Part shown: in pieces, positions 1 to 11,501 of the stretch
Position numbering within the stretch: position 1 is the stretch's first letter
How the letters are laid out: each line of letters opens with the position of its first letter
Translations under genes and position numbers: made by a program
Notes under the pieces: model-generated
Databases searched by the model: none
What the model saw: only the letters and a program-made list of their open reading frames with translations
What the model was told of the DNA's origin: nothing
Source of the DNA: Prochilodus magdalenae
Lineage: Eukaryota > Chordata > Actinopteri > Characiformes > Prochilodontidae
Assembly: GCA_024036415.1 (NCBI GenBank)
Contig: JAMWET010000947.1
Coordinates: 1-64,000 of the forward strand
Reading direction: 5' to 3'
DNA: 64,000 nucleotides

Positions 1-3000
1 TACACTTGTAGTAATTAACATAGATACAGATACTGACCTGTGTCTTCGGTCCAAGTCAATAGATAACTACAGAAAATAGAAATGGTTACTGTGAAGGGTG
101 GGATCCTGATTTCTAAATTTAAAGACTTTGTAATCTCTGTGGCAAAATTCATCTCAGTGTGTTCAGTCCAAGTACATAGAGGAGAACTAGTCGTTTGACA
201 ACAGTACAGTTTTGGGTGGTTGACTTTAAATCGCTTTGGATTTCAATGTGATTTCTTTGGCTGTCGAAATCAAAACAATGGTGCCGTGGTGATATTATAG
301 CTTCCTACAGCTGAGCCAGTATACGGTTCTTATTTTATGTACACCGTCTGAGTGGAGTGTTTGATGCTGCGATGTTGTATGAAGAGGTGTATCAGGACCT
401 GTGAGAAAAAGTTTTGTAAAGACAGGAAACTGAGGATTCGTGTGCACGCATGATACAAACACGACCTTGCACTTTGTTGTACTCAAAACGTCTGAATGCT
501 GACTGTAAAGAGTAGAAAGGGAAATAGTTTTTTATTCCAAGAATTCTTAGAGATCCCAAATAATCATGGCAGACAATGATTTGAGATAGACACTTTTATT
601 TCCTGATAACAATCAGTGTTTCTATCAATCACTGAACATTTGCAAATTGTTTTAAAGAATGAAAGTTCTAATAAGATCAGCAATAAAACTATTTACAGTC
701 CTGTTTAGAGCGTTGTTTCTTCTGACTCTAATTCTAATCTTCTTCTTTCTAAAACGACTTTTTTGGGACTTTGAAGAAGACTCGCTGACTTGTGTTTTGT
801 CTGAGGTTTAAAATTAGGAGGAAGTAGCTTGAAAACATCCAGGGTGGAGTTCACTTTATCAGGGGTTATTGTTCATAGTTACCCAGAAAGAGTCTGATTG
901 TGAGATTAAACAGCCTCAAGTTGTGTTGCATATGTGTTTTTGCTATGCTGGAGAAGAAGAAGCAATGTTACCCTAATGATTTTGTAATAGTCTAGATATA
1001 AATAGTTTATAACAGATTTGTACATTAAAACACACAGCTTAATACGTTTACACCTCACTTACATCACACATTGATCCAAACTACTCAATAACAACATCCA
1101 ATAAAATACACAACACAGGTTCTCACACAAATTTTAAAAGTTCATGTTCTTAATCAATATATAATCCTCCCTAATTTGCTTGTCACTCTGATTTTCTATA
1201 GAAGGCAAAAAAACAAAAAAAAATAGCTATTACTTAATTCAGATTTGATCTGTAGTTTACTGTAAGTGGGTACCACAGGGTGTGTAAGTCACTAGGGACC
1301 ACTGCTCTTTGTCAACATTTATATTCTTTCTTATTAAACAGATGATATGCCACTTTAAACTGGACTTCATTAATTACTCTGTCAGATGGACATCCAGACA
1401 CCCACGAATCCTCAAAGAGTTCCCTTAGACCCACATACACCATTAAAAAAATCTAAAATCTTGTTTATCTGAGATTGAACTCTGGATAAAACATAATTTC
1501 TAATGTTAAACAGAGTGAACTAATCATTTATTGGTCTCATATAATCAAACTAAACCAATTTAAAACATATAACACACTTTCATTTAATGCACTGTGTATC
1601 CACCTGTAGGGTTCTCTCATAGTGGCTTCTACGCACTGCAGAGAAACTGATATAGCAGGTGATAGTAAGTGTGGTTTTTTGCCTTGCTGTTTTGATTACA
1701 TAACAGACACAGCAGTGTGTAACCAGAGAATTAACTAGACTTGATTGTCTGACTGAAACTGTGCGTTCAACCCACAGGCCCTGATCCACAGTTACCAGAG
1801 ATAAAGATCTCTTCAAACTGAAGAATGAAAAAAAAACCTCACTTTCAGAAGTGGAATTTGTGAAGGTTTGTATCTCAATGCCCAAACATTTCTCTTTGGG
1901 AACTGTAGAAAGGTTGCTCGGAAAAGTTTCTTCTCTAAGAGAACGCCATTGCCACAAAAGAATGATCAGTTTGCTTGGGCTCCACATATACAACACTAGC
2001 TTTAAACACTTTAAACAACACAATATAACTCCAAAGTAAATCCAACTTCGAGTGAATTTGACAATTGACAATCAATTTTCACATGCCGTTTGTGCACATT
2101 TGGAATAGTACAACAGGTGGAAAATTATTTGGCTAATTAGACAGAACACTCAATAAAGAGCAGTGGGTTCTGCAGGTGGGGAACCACCGACCACTTCTCA
2201 GTACCCTATGCTTTCTGGTCTGATGTTTGTCCACTTTTCGAAATGTCGGTGGTGCTTTCACACGGTCGGTGCGTAGCATGAGACGGACTCTTCACCCCAC
2301 ACAAGGTGGTCTCAGGTAGTGCAGCTCATCCAGGGAGGACACATCAAAGTGAGCTGTTGGCAGAGAGGTTTGCTGTGTCTGTCAGCGTAGTTTCCAGAGG
2401 GCCTGGAGGCCACTACCAGGAGACCAGGCCAGTACACACCAGGAAGACGTGGGAGGAAGCTGTATGAGTGTGCAAACAAACCACCAGCAGGACTTTGCTA
2501 CCGTCCGCTATCATATGTGCATAGGAGGAATTAGGAGGAGCACAAGCAAGAGCCCTGCAAAAATGGACCTTTCAGCAGGTGCCACAGAATGTGTAAATAA
2601 CATGTGTCATGCACATAACGGTTAGAAAAACCGAATTCCATGAGGATGGTAATGAGGGCCCGGACGTCCCACAGATGGGGATTGTGTGCACTCTAACACA
2701 GCCCAACACTGGTGCAAGCGACGCTTGGGCATTGGCTAGAGAACAACATCGGAGCTGGGAAAATTACTGGGGAAATGTGCCTCTTCATCAGATGAAAGCA
2801 GGTTCTACACAGTTCATTGAGAGTGAAACCATGAATGCTGTGTTTATTTCTTGCGCTTGCACAGAAAGTTTAGAGTTCGGTAGACTGAGGGCTGGAGGAT
2901 ATTGGAGTAGTTTATATTCACGGCAATCGCAGTTCCTCTCACAGACTACCTGTACCAAAGACAGTCCAATCCATGCTAAAGAATCTTGTTCACTGGTTTT

Positions 3001-3775
3001 GTAGGACACAGACGTTTACACCACCCCCATTAAGGCTACAAAGGAGATGTGGCAAACACTGATTCTTCAAAGTTGTGTTGATCTGTCGTGGGCAAGGAGA
3101 TCCCGATAACATTCTCCCAGGGACTCCCATCCTGTCGAAAAAGTAACACATCAAGTCTCGAGACACCTGGTTAATGCAGCTGTTTCCTCACAGGCGAAAC
3201 GTAAAGCATGATATACACAAACAATGCCAACATGTACTGAGACATACTGAAGCAGCGCATGGATCCCCTCTATTCGGAAACTGGGCCATCAGGGCAAATT
3301 TTCCTAACACGATAGACGATTCCCAAACTGCGCCTCCCAAGACGGCATATTATCTTCAGTGCTGTCCCATGACAAGATGTCACTTTGAGCTCATCACTTT
3401 ATACTGGCGAGTGTGGCTGAATGAAAACTGCATCATGTCGCTCACTCAGTACCTGAATCGGGGTTCAGGAAAAGCCAGGGAGGGGAATCCTGTGTGAGCC
3501 GGTAAGCTGTTTTTAGTCCCACTAAACACTGTGAGTTTAACAAGTGCATGAAATAACATACGTAAACACCGTAGGACCGTCGCCCTACAGATATTACCGC
3601 CCCGATGTTTACATCGTGTAAACTAGGGGTTAGATCAGTGATACTGATACAGCCCTGGTGTGCTAACAGCCAGCAACATCAAGCAGTCCCAATGTACCGA
3701 GGCCAGGTACAGGCTCATTGTCACGCAGGACCTCCAACTAAGGTTGCCACCCATCCCGTATAATACCGAATCGTG
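1..3775 (+). repeat. Error-rich or decayed copy of the 15165-20420 IFITM-unit 3' flank
   Basis: Read side by side, this block follows 15165-20420 in order, from the first bases (which match the stretch starting 133 bp after gene A's stop codon) to about 3775. Differences are dominated by single-base insertions in this copy, often one every 10-20 bases and frequently doubling an existing base. The part equivalent to about 17645-19530 is missing, with the junction near 2810. The 38-C run of the other copy is absent here. No intact coding sequence is present; open stretches at 1580-2071 and 2609-3004 are chance readings through this noise and through Tc1 remnants. The pattern suggests either a low-quality consensus or an old paralogous flank. 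I favour the former because the errors are biased to insertions. Confidence 0.75.
1989..3330 (+). mobile_element. Chimeric Tc1/mariner remnant in the noisy flank copy
   Basis: From about 1989 (ACACTAGCTTTAAACAC) the sequence follows the Tc1 element found at 16893-18355. Near 2810 it switches without a break to the second Tc1 element found at 19040-20020 (CAGTTCATTGAGAGTGAAACCATGAATGC). It ends around a decayed version of the HDNDPK catalytic region near 3310-3330. The reading frame is broken many times, so no transposase is encoded. Confidence 0.5.
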
Positions 3776-3859
3776 ACTTTCTGCTACCTGGCACACTGAT
3801 AACACTAATTTCTCTCACAGCTGGCAACATCAAGCTGTCCCAAGGTCTTGAGGCCTTGT

Positions 3860-4060
3860 ACATGTAGTAGCTCCAACAGCCGTCAATCAATTATTGTTGA
3901 ATATCTGTTGAATATCAAGTTGAATAACAAAAAGTATCAGATGATTATTAGAACAGGATTTATAGCTCGGTCATATCTAGTACCAAAAAGCAGTTCCTGA
4001 GGAGAGAGATGGTGACTGTGTAGAAACCAGCAAATGTAAGCTAGTTTTTAAAAAAATCCC
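3860..4060 (+). repeat. IFITM-unit 5' flank block (matches about 33262-33455)
   Basis: The stretch around CTCCAACAG..TGAATATCAAG..TCTAGTACCAAAAA..GAAACCAGCAAATGTAAGCT aligns by eye with 33262-33455, which lies upstream of gene D. It places the left boundary of a fresh IFITM unit here. The alignment breaks at the poly-A stretch near 4050-4060, where inserted sequence begins. Confidence 0.5.
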
Positions 4061-6300
4061 ACCAAAATATTCCACACCCTTAAAGCCCCTCCCCTAAAAT
4101 GCACAAGCGCATGGCGACGCCCAACACAGGAGAGCCAACTGGACAAAAACCATAAAAAAAACAACATTTGATTAAATATGGTTATTAAAGCCAAGCAAGC
4201 TATGCAAACAGCCAGCTATGCTACTGCTGGCTAATTCACCACGGAAAATGACAAAATACCTCCATACTGAGCACCAAACGAAAATGAGATTAATCTATAA
4301 ACTGTCTATGTGTTACCTGTGGGGTAATGATATAATCACCCGCCTACGCACCACCTGGGCAGTTTTTCACCCATGGAGAATACCCTCAAAAATAATATGA
4401 GTATATAGAGCTAGTAAAATGGGCACCCTACACAGGTAAGTCTGAAAAATACGTGGTCTTAAGAATTAGAAAGATTTATTAATTAAACAATCAATAAAAG
4501 CTCTAGTTTAATATATTTTAAAATCAGCAAGACAAAGAAGAAAATCATTTTTATAAACAATTAAAGGAGCTCCAAAGGCTGGGCTACTGGCTGCGGGCAT
4601 CCATTTTAAAGGTGGTACATTCGCTGTATCGTCTAGTTATCCAACGCAACGGCACACAAACACGCCGATATAAAACCGCACCACCACAGCAAGTAAAGTG
4701 CCAAACCACGGGTGAACACATGAGGGAAGGCAGAGCAAGCATCCAAGGAGCACCCCACCACAAAGGACGTATACTACAAGCACTCAGTGTTGTGTCCTAA
4801 TAAAAGTAAGAGACACACATTTAACCAGAGTTTGGGGTCCACTCACAAAGATCCAAGATGGATGTACACCAACAGCCACGGCCAAGAATACCCAGAAAGA
4901 AAAATATGCAAAAGACAACAATTATTTCTTAAAAATATTTAACATATTTAACAAACTTGCGTGCAAAAATCACACTGAACACAGGTAAATTTAAAATAAA
5001 ACCCAAAATACAGAATAACACAATCAAAAAGTAAACAGAAACACAACAAAATATAAATCAAAAACACCATATGGCAGAACCAATCAGATAAGAAACCAAA
5101 AAGAAGACAGATAAAAACTCAATAACAAGAGAGCAACGACAATAACACAAAGCACCACAAACACAAACCACGCCACAACAAAACAACATGCCAAACAAAA
5201 ACAGCAGCGCACTTCAACTTTCACTATGTGGGTATTAAAAATAAAGTTAAAATGGTCGAGAGGTGACGGAATGTAGCTCAGCTGCCAAGGCCTGCACGTT
5301 CACAGGATTAGGCAGCCAACTAGACCAGTCAATGGTGGACACCACGCAACACCCAAGAGCCTTTAGGACGACGGCTAAACCCATTCCAGGTTAGACCGTC
5401 GTCACACCAATCCACACTACACCTACATTAGCGCAGAACGTTAGCCCCGTATAATGCTACAAGGTAGCCACGATACAGAGATCAATATTGCAAGACATAC
5501 CTGCTTGTTAGACGCTGTCCCAACAGCCACCCGAGTACAGGAGTATAATAATAGCGGTGGCGGCCACAGCCAATTGGCTACTGTTTCCAGCTGTTCATGG
5601 AAAGTTCGTTGCTAACGCACGAGAGCCCCAGTGGAAGAGTGAAGGGAACGCTTGCATAGGACCCACGCGCCAACAAGAACACCTATACAGGGACATGAAA
5701 CTCATTAATATGAAGCCGATACCAAACATGAAATAAGCGCCAAACGCGACGTGCCAACCTACCGTCTCACGGAACACCACACCCCAAGTCACACCCCGCC
5801 AACAGAGCGAAGACCGTCCATGACAGGCGTTCCGTGCACATGCGTATATATTACACACACATATGCTAATGCTAGCCTGAATTAGTGGACAACCTGGTGC
5901 GTGAATGGGACGGGGAAAACAGCGCAGCGTCACCCAGACCTACGGGGCGGGGGGGGGGGGGCTGATGCAGGGCTCACACGCAATAACAGCGTAACGTTCT
6001 GAGAGGGAGGGGAAAAACAATGCAGCACCTCAACTAGGGCAGCTGACAGGGCTCATAACACTATTAGCCCAGCAAGGGCTCTGCTGGCCACATCTTACCC
6101 CCGCACTTTGTGTCAGCGTCCCGCGGAATCCCATATAAAAACTAATCCCATGGTCTAAAATATACTTGCGTCCAGTTGCTTGAGCCAGGTACCTGAGAAA
6201 GTGCAGGCCCATTACCCCCCACTGACACTGGCAAATGATGGAGATTTCGATGCTGGCCAGCGTTGGCTCTAGTCATTCGTCGCCTGTCCTCCAACCTAGG
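4061..6300. other. No gene recognised; probable inserted element sequence 3' of the gypsy pol
   Basis: This lies between the interrupted IFITM flank and the 3' end of a minus-strand gypsy pol region. It is A-rich at 4860-5220 and holds a 13-base G run at 5949-5961. It could contain the 3' untranslated region and LTR of the gypsy element, but the element's other end is truncated, so there is no second LTR to compare. Small open frames here show no recognisable domain. Confidence 0.4.
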
Positions 6301-6322
6301 GCTACCTGCTTCTGTCAGGGAC

Positions 6323-7473
6323 TCAGTGGGTACTACCGTGCCAACTACTGCACTGGCCAGTGGAGCCTCTACAGGGTTCCCCCCCCATTGGGTCAGTGTG
6401 GGAGGACAGAGGAGGTCTAGGCTGATCCGGAGCAGTACCAACCACAACCCACTGCCCTGACTCTTCTTCCCTTTGATCACTTTCCCTCACTAAACTTGGG
6501 TGTGCTACCTGAGGAACCACTACCAGTGGACTCTGAGGAACAGGCTTCAACATCACTCGATGTACTTGTTGCACACGGCCAGGGTCTTGCAATGGGGCCA
6601 CTGAATATACCACGCCACCAGGTTCAGGTGCCCTTACTATCTTATGGACAATCGCGCTCAATGCATCCTGGATCTTATTACGCCCTCGTACCGAATTATG
6701 TCGCAAATAAACCAACTGCCCTACTTCCAATAGGCTGGGCTTCACAAGTTGGTCATGACGTTCTTTCCTGCGTTGGGCTGCAACCAGCAGCCTCTTTCTT
6801 GCCCCTTCAAAAGCCACTTGAAGGCGCCATTGATGCTCCTGAACCCAGTCACAGATCACCTCACCCGCTCCTGCCTGCACTCTACCTAGCAGAAAATCTA
6901 CTGGGAGCTGGGGTTCCTGTCCAAACATTAGGAAGTGAGGAGACTCCCCGGTAGACTGATGAACAGCAGAATTATAACTGAACACGAGCTGGGGCAGATA
7001 ATCAGGCCAGCAGGTTTTCTGCTCATGGGACAAGGTGTGTAACAGGTTATGCATAGTACGGTTGAACTTCTCGCATTGGCCATTACCCTGGGGGTGGTAG
7101 GGAGTAGTGTGAGTCTTCTGAACTCCATAGAGATCACAAAGTTGATGTACAAGAGCACTCTCAAAACTCCGACCACAGTCAGAAAAACCCCATACCGATA
7201 AAACCAATCCTTAATAAGTACACTGGCCACAGTGGACGCCCTCTGGTCACGTGTAGGTACCACTAAAGTGAACTTGGAGAAGACATCAGTTAGTACCAAA
7301 ACCTGTTTGGTACCATCTCTAGCAGGCTCTAGAAAAGAAAAATCAATGGCCACTACCTCATTTGGCCTTGAAGCCAACAAATGCCCTAAAGGAGCCCGGG
7401 GTCTTACGTGTGGGGGGTTGGCAAGCGTGCATCTCTCACATTTCTGACACCACTGCTTAATATCACTAGCCAT
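6323..7473 (-). pseudogene. pol: gypsy pol fragment: integrase core, frameshifted
   Basis: The upstream part (6928-7473) starts with the zinc-finger cysteines (WCQKCERC). It continues into the catalytic core with VAIDF (first catalytic Asp, residue 44) and LTDVFSKF. The frame is lost near 7190, inside the second Asp motif. The downstream part (6323-7207) resumes with SDCGRSFES in place of the usual SDQG. It then has TPYHPQGNGQCEKFNRT, holding the catalytic Glu at about residue 46, and a C-terminal region. Integrase would insert element cDNA in the nucleus, but the frameshift across the active site makes this copy non-functional. Confidence 0.8.
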
Positions 7474-8238
7474 CCCTGGCCAGTAACACCAACCCAGTGG
7501 TACGTTCTACACCTTGGTGGCCATGATTATCATGGAGTTGATGTAATACCTCCTCCTGTAAACTTTCAGGAAGCAACAGCTGCAGAACCTCCTCTCCACC
7601 CTCTGGTTTAAGAATCCTACGATACAACAGTCCATCAACCCCAACTATTCTCTCCCACTGACGCAAAAGCGCTTGTGTTCGAACAGGTAAGCCTTCCCTG
7701 ACTAACCGGCTGGGCAACCTCTGCTCCTGCCAGAAGGGAAGAAAGGCACCAATCCCCACATCAGCTTCTTGCAGTAGCTTCAGATCAGCGGGGGTACGGG
7801 AGGGAAAAGCAAAAGTAGAATATTGAGCCACTGGTTGCACCTCAACCCCTCCAGTGACCTGCTGTTGGAGAGAAAGAGGTAAAGATAAGCCTCCTGAAAC
7901 CGTTTCCAAAGGCACCACTGGAGCAGGCAAACACTGCCGAGATAATGAGTCAGCATTTTTATTAGTTCGCCCTGGCCTATACTGAACGGTATAATGGAAT
8001 GCAGACAACTGAGCCACCCAACGTTGCTTGGTGGCACCCAGCTTGGCAGTATCCAAGTGGCTCAAAGGATTGTTGTCTGTTCATACCACACACTGCTGGC
8101 TCCAAAGGTATTCCCGAAACCTTTCGGTCATGGCCCATTTCAGCCCCAAGAACTCAAGCTTCATCGAACTGTACATTTTCTCATTCGGGTTAAGGCTACG
8201 GCTAGCATAGGCGAGGGACAAACTCTACCATCCTGCTC
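7466..8238 (-). pseudogene. pol: gypsy pol fragment: RNase H and integrase HHCC region, frameshifted
   Basis: Below the stop at 8239 the RNase H sequence continues out of frame. A one-base loss just after the RVCP codons shifts the frame, and a Trp codon before TDNNPLSHL has become TGA (near 8080). The open part, 7466-8065, carries the RNase H C-terminus (..TDNNPLSHLDTAKLGATK..). A linker follows, then the start of the integrase N-terminal zinc finger with the paired histidines (LHQLHDNHGHQG). The matching CxxC lies in the next reading frame, at the start of the integrase fragment. The short frames on the opposite strand here are not genes. Confidence 0.75.
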
Positions 8239-9813
8239 TTAAGACAACACTGCTCCCAACCCCTGATGGCTAGCATCAACTTCCAAAATAAAGGGAAGGG
8301 AGAAATTAGCAAAGGCTAAAGTAGGAGCATTTACCAATTTTGATTTCAATTCCTGAAAACTAGCCTCACATGCTTCAGACCAAACATCTACTAGACGTGA
8401 CCCTTGACCTTTCCGAGTCTTTGCCCCACCCACCTCTGCTACTAGATGGTGCAATGGACCTGCTAATTCTGAGAACCCTTGAATAAACCGCCGATAATAG
8501 CTAGCGAAGCCAAGCAAGGACCGTAACTCAGAGACTGAAGTGGGATGTGGCCAATTTGCCACCGCAGACACCTTTTCAGGGTCTGTAGACACCCCCTGGT
8601 TAGATACAAGGTGCCCCAAGTACCGTACTTGATGCTGGAAGAAACAACACTTCTCTAAATTTGCCTTCAAACCTTCTTGCTGCAGTCGGCGTAGTACAAG
8701 CTCCAGGCGCCCCACATGCTGGTCAACATCAGATGAAAAGACAATAATATCGTCAATGTACAACAGCAGGGACTGACAATTCTGCTCACCAAACATCCTT
8801 TCCATAAGCCTCTGAATTGTGCTTGGTGCATTACACAACCCAAACAGCATGCGATTTAACTCAAAAAGGCCGAAGGGGGTACAGAAAGCTGTTTTGGGAC
8901 GATCCTGCTCAGCAACAGGAATCTGATTATACCCACTGGCCAAGTCCATAATTGTAAACCACTGAGCCCCTGACAAAGCATCTAAAGTTTCCTCAATGCG
9001 GGGAAGGGGAAACGCATCCTTCCTGGTTTTATTGTTAAGCTGACGGTAGTCAACACACATACGGAGGGTGCCATTTTTCTTCTTTACCAAGACAAAGGGT
9101 GAGGCATAGGGACTGCAACTTTCCCTGATAACCTGGCTATCAAGCAACTGTCTAATGTGTGCCTTCACTGCATCATAGTCAGATGGGGGAATGCGTCTAT
9201 AACGTTGCCTCACAGGTGCATCATAAAGCAAAGGGATGTCATGAGAGATTAGCCCAGTACAACCAAGATCCCCTTCAAATGAAGAGAACACAGAAGCATA
9301 CTTCTTAAGCAGAGACTTCACCCTAATCTGCTCTTCAGAAGACAGATTGGACAAATCTATACCCTCAGTCTGTTCTGGGATAGGGCTGACCTGTGCTGTC
9401 TGGGCCTGGGCGTTCCAGGCTACCACGGCAGGAGCTTCGCTCCACACTTCAGTGACTCCAGCAGGCAAACTCACAACTTGGCCTTGGGACAGCAAACCCA
9501 AAGGACAATGAGGATGCAGGGATACCCATGTCTGCCCCAAATTTACGGTCCCCCGAACTACCTTAACCAGAGAAGTAGAGATTAACAGGCCCTCGGGTAA
9601 AGTAAAAGAATTATCAAAAGGTTCAAACAACACACCTTCAGACGCCTCGGCCAACTGACTACAACACGTAGCAGCTACCATTTTTAGGGTCCCAGCTGGA
9701 ATAGTTATGGGCCTGCGTCCCCTCACTCTTGCTACCCTGGCTGGTATTGTGAAGGACTTACCAGAGGTCTGATGGCAGTACTGTAAAGCCTGTTGCCAAG
9801 ATGGTGAACACAC
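8239..9813 (-). pseudogene. pol: gypsy pol fragment: linker and reverse transcriptase
   Basis: The open frame covers 524 codons. The first 230 residues are the region between protease and RT. RT signature blocks follow: VDYRQLN near residue 254, MDLASGYNQI near 289 and the catalytic YIDD at 352-355, then thumb and connection motifs (KCCFF, YLGHLVS, LLGFASYYRRFI near 433). The frame reaches the start of RNase H, with EVDASHQG at about 511-518 holding its first catalytic Asp. It stops at 8239 because a CAA-type glutamine codon of the family motif is read as TAA. The sequence FGLCNAPSTIQ departs from the usual FGLCNAPATFQ, in keeping with drift. RT and RNase H make element cDNA in the cytoplasm, but this copy lacks gag and downstream continuity. 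Confidence 0.85.
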
Positions 9814-9819
9814 ACTAGT

Positions 9820-10720
9820 ATAAAACCAGCAACTTTTTTGTCGCTTCCCAGGCCTTCAGGTTTCTCCACCGCTGGAAAGCAGAGCCTAGACTAAACCCTC
9901 TCTTTTTCGTTGGATGCCTTTTTGGCCAGTTTTTGTTTTCCTTTTGTTTAGCAGCAAAAGCAGTTGTAATGTTGGCAAGTGTACTGCGCAATCTTCTGAA
10001 AATGAGGAGGAAGTCTGGGTGCTTTGCATTTACAGAAAAGATCTGAACGATCAGCATATTCAGAGGAGAGAGTTACCACAACCTCAGTGACTGGGCTTTC
10101 AATACTGCTGTTAAAACAGAACAGAGCTAAACAACATTACAACAGTCAGTACCGCACCCACAGCTCATCTGTAGGCCACTGTATCACAGGACCATGTTTT
10201 GCCAGCCAGAGATCTCTCTATTGATCTGTCTTTTAGAATTGCTGAAAGTGGAAGTGTCTCTGTGAACTAGTGATGCGAAAGCAAGCAGATCCATGCTGCT
10301 CTGTTTTTTGTTGTATTTTTGAAGGGCACCATTGTGTAATGTATGAGTGGGCAGTGACTTCACTGACTCTGCCTGAGTCCATGTTCCATAGAAGAGGGAA
10401 CCATTAGCAAATCTCTGTTAATACAATTTTCAGCTGATCCAGAGGCCAGAGGAGAAAAGTAATGTTATTTGTACAAGATGGCAGAACCTGCGATTTTCAA
10501 TTTCAGGAAAACCATTCCCACTTACCCCAACAAAAGGCATGCTACAACATAGGCACAGAGTCTTTCCCACATGCACCCTTCACGTTCTTATGTAGATTAT
10601 TTAACATGACCTGTTTCTGTCGGGGATGGGTCAGTGCAAAATGGGGAGCTAGTGACACTCCTAGGGAGTTTCTTGGCCTGTATGAGATAATCCAGCCTGA
10701 TTAAAGTTGATTGTGGAGTT
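9820..10720 (+). repeat. IFITM-unit 5' flank block of gene A
   Basis: Sequence such as CCAGGCCTTCAGGTTT, GGGCTTTCAATACTGCTGTT and AACATGACCTGTTTCTGT matches blocks at 21540-22290, 25140-25560, 33590-34250 and 37740-38100. It is a shared module that precedes or separates the IFITM genes. I recognise no protein in it on either strand. It shows how far upstream the duplicated unit extends. Confidence 0.65.
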
Positions 10721-11501
10721 AACAGCTATACCTACCTTGGTACAGTAATTGATGATCAATGTTTTAACACAAACAAAAATTATTATTCGTTTTTCTTTTT
10801 GTGTTTTATTGAGACAGTTTTGACATTTGCAGTTTGTAGCTGGTATGAAAATAAGACCAGTAACAGTAAGAATTTACGAAGCAGCTTTGATAAAACTAGT
10901 TGTCAGATTACAGGATGTCAGCAAGTGTCTTTACTACAACTGCCTCAGAAGCTAATGCTGAATTAATTACTGTATCAGAACACCATCTTCCACCATCAGC
11001 CTCTCTCTATAGACCGCCAAAGATTCTATGCAATAAGTGTAAACAATAGTTTTTCCGTTGTGCAATCATGTTATTGAACAAGAGAAATAAATAAATGTTA
11101 GATTTACTGTTTTTTTATTTACTGGATTTTTAACTTATTTAGAAGTTTTAGAATCTGCTTTAAGTGAGTTGTAATAATAATATGAATAACAACGACTGAA
11201 CTAAACTAAAATGAACATATTACGAAACCTCCAGTTGTCTCAGCAGGCCATTTCTGCCTTAAACAATAACACTCTGTGGCTAACATACGGAACGTTAGTG
11301 CCTGGTCTGCAGACAATTTTCCTCTTTGTCTCAGTACTGTCAGATGTTGTTCCCCTGTGTCCATCCCTGACACTGAATGATTGAACACTTCCCGAAAACT
11401 GTCGTCAAAGTCAGTACAACATATCTATGCCATGGAGTACTCACTCCAGCTAGCTGTGGGAATATAGTTAGAGCATTCTGCATTTTAGTAGAAAGCCTGT
11501 A

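Larger units (their letters stand above)
6300..9815 (-). mobile_element. Ty3/gypsy retrotransposon, pol region, 5'-truncated and inactivated
   Basis: Read on the minus strand, the order is a protease-end/linker region, reverse transcriptase, RNase H, an integrase zinc finger and an integrase core. This RT-RH-IN order is that of Ty3/gypsy. No gag and no LTR is found on the 5' side. At about 9815 the element ends abruptly, and sequence resembling the IFITM-unit flank (compare 21640) resumes. The pol frame is broken by stop codons and frameshifts detailed in the component entries, so the copy is dead. It sits between the flank block at 3860-4060 and its continuation at 9820-10720, which shows that it inserted into the 5' region of gene A's unit. 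Confidence 0.85.

Noticed and set aside
4061..6300. LTR of the gypsy element
   Set aside because: The opposite end of the element is truncated, so there is no second LTR to confirm ends; I did not call one.
6496..6954. 152-codon plus-strand open frame
   Set aside because: It is the antisense of the gypsy integrase fragment.
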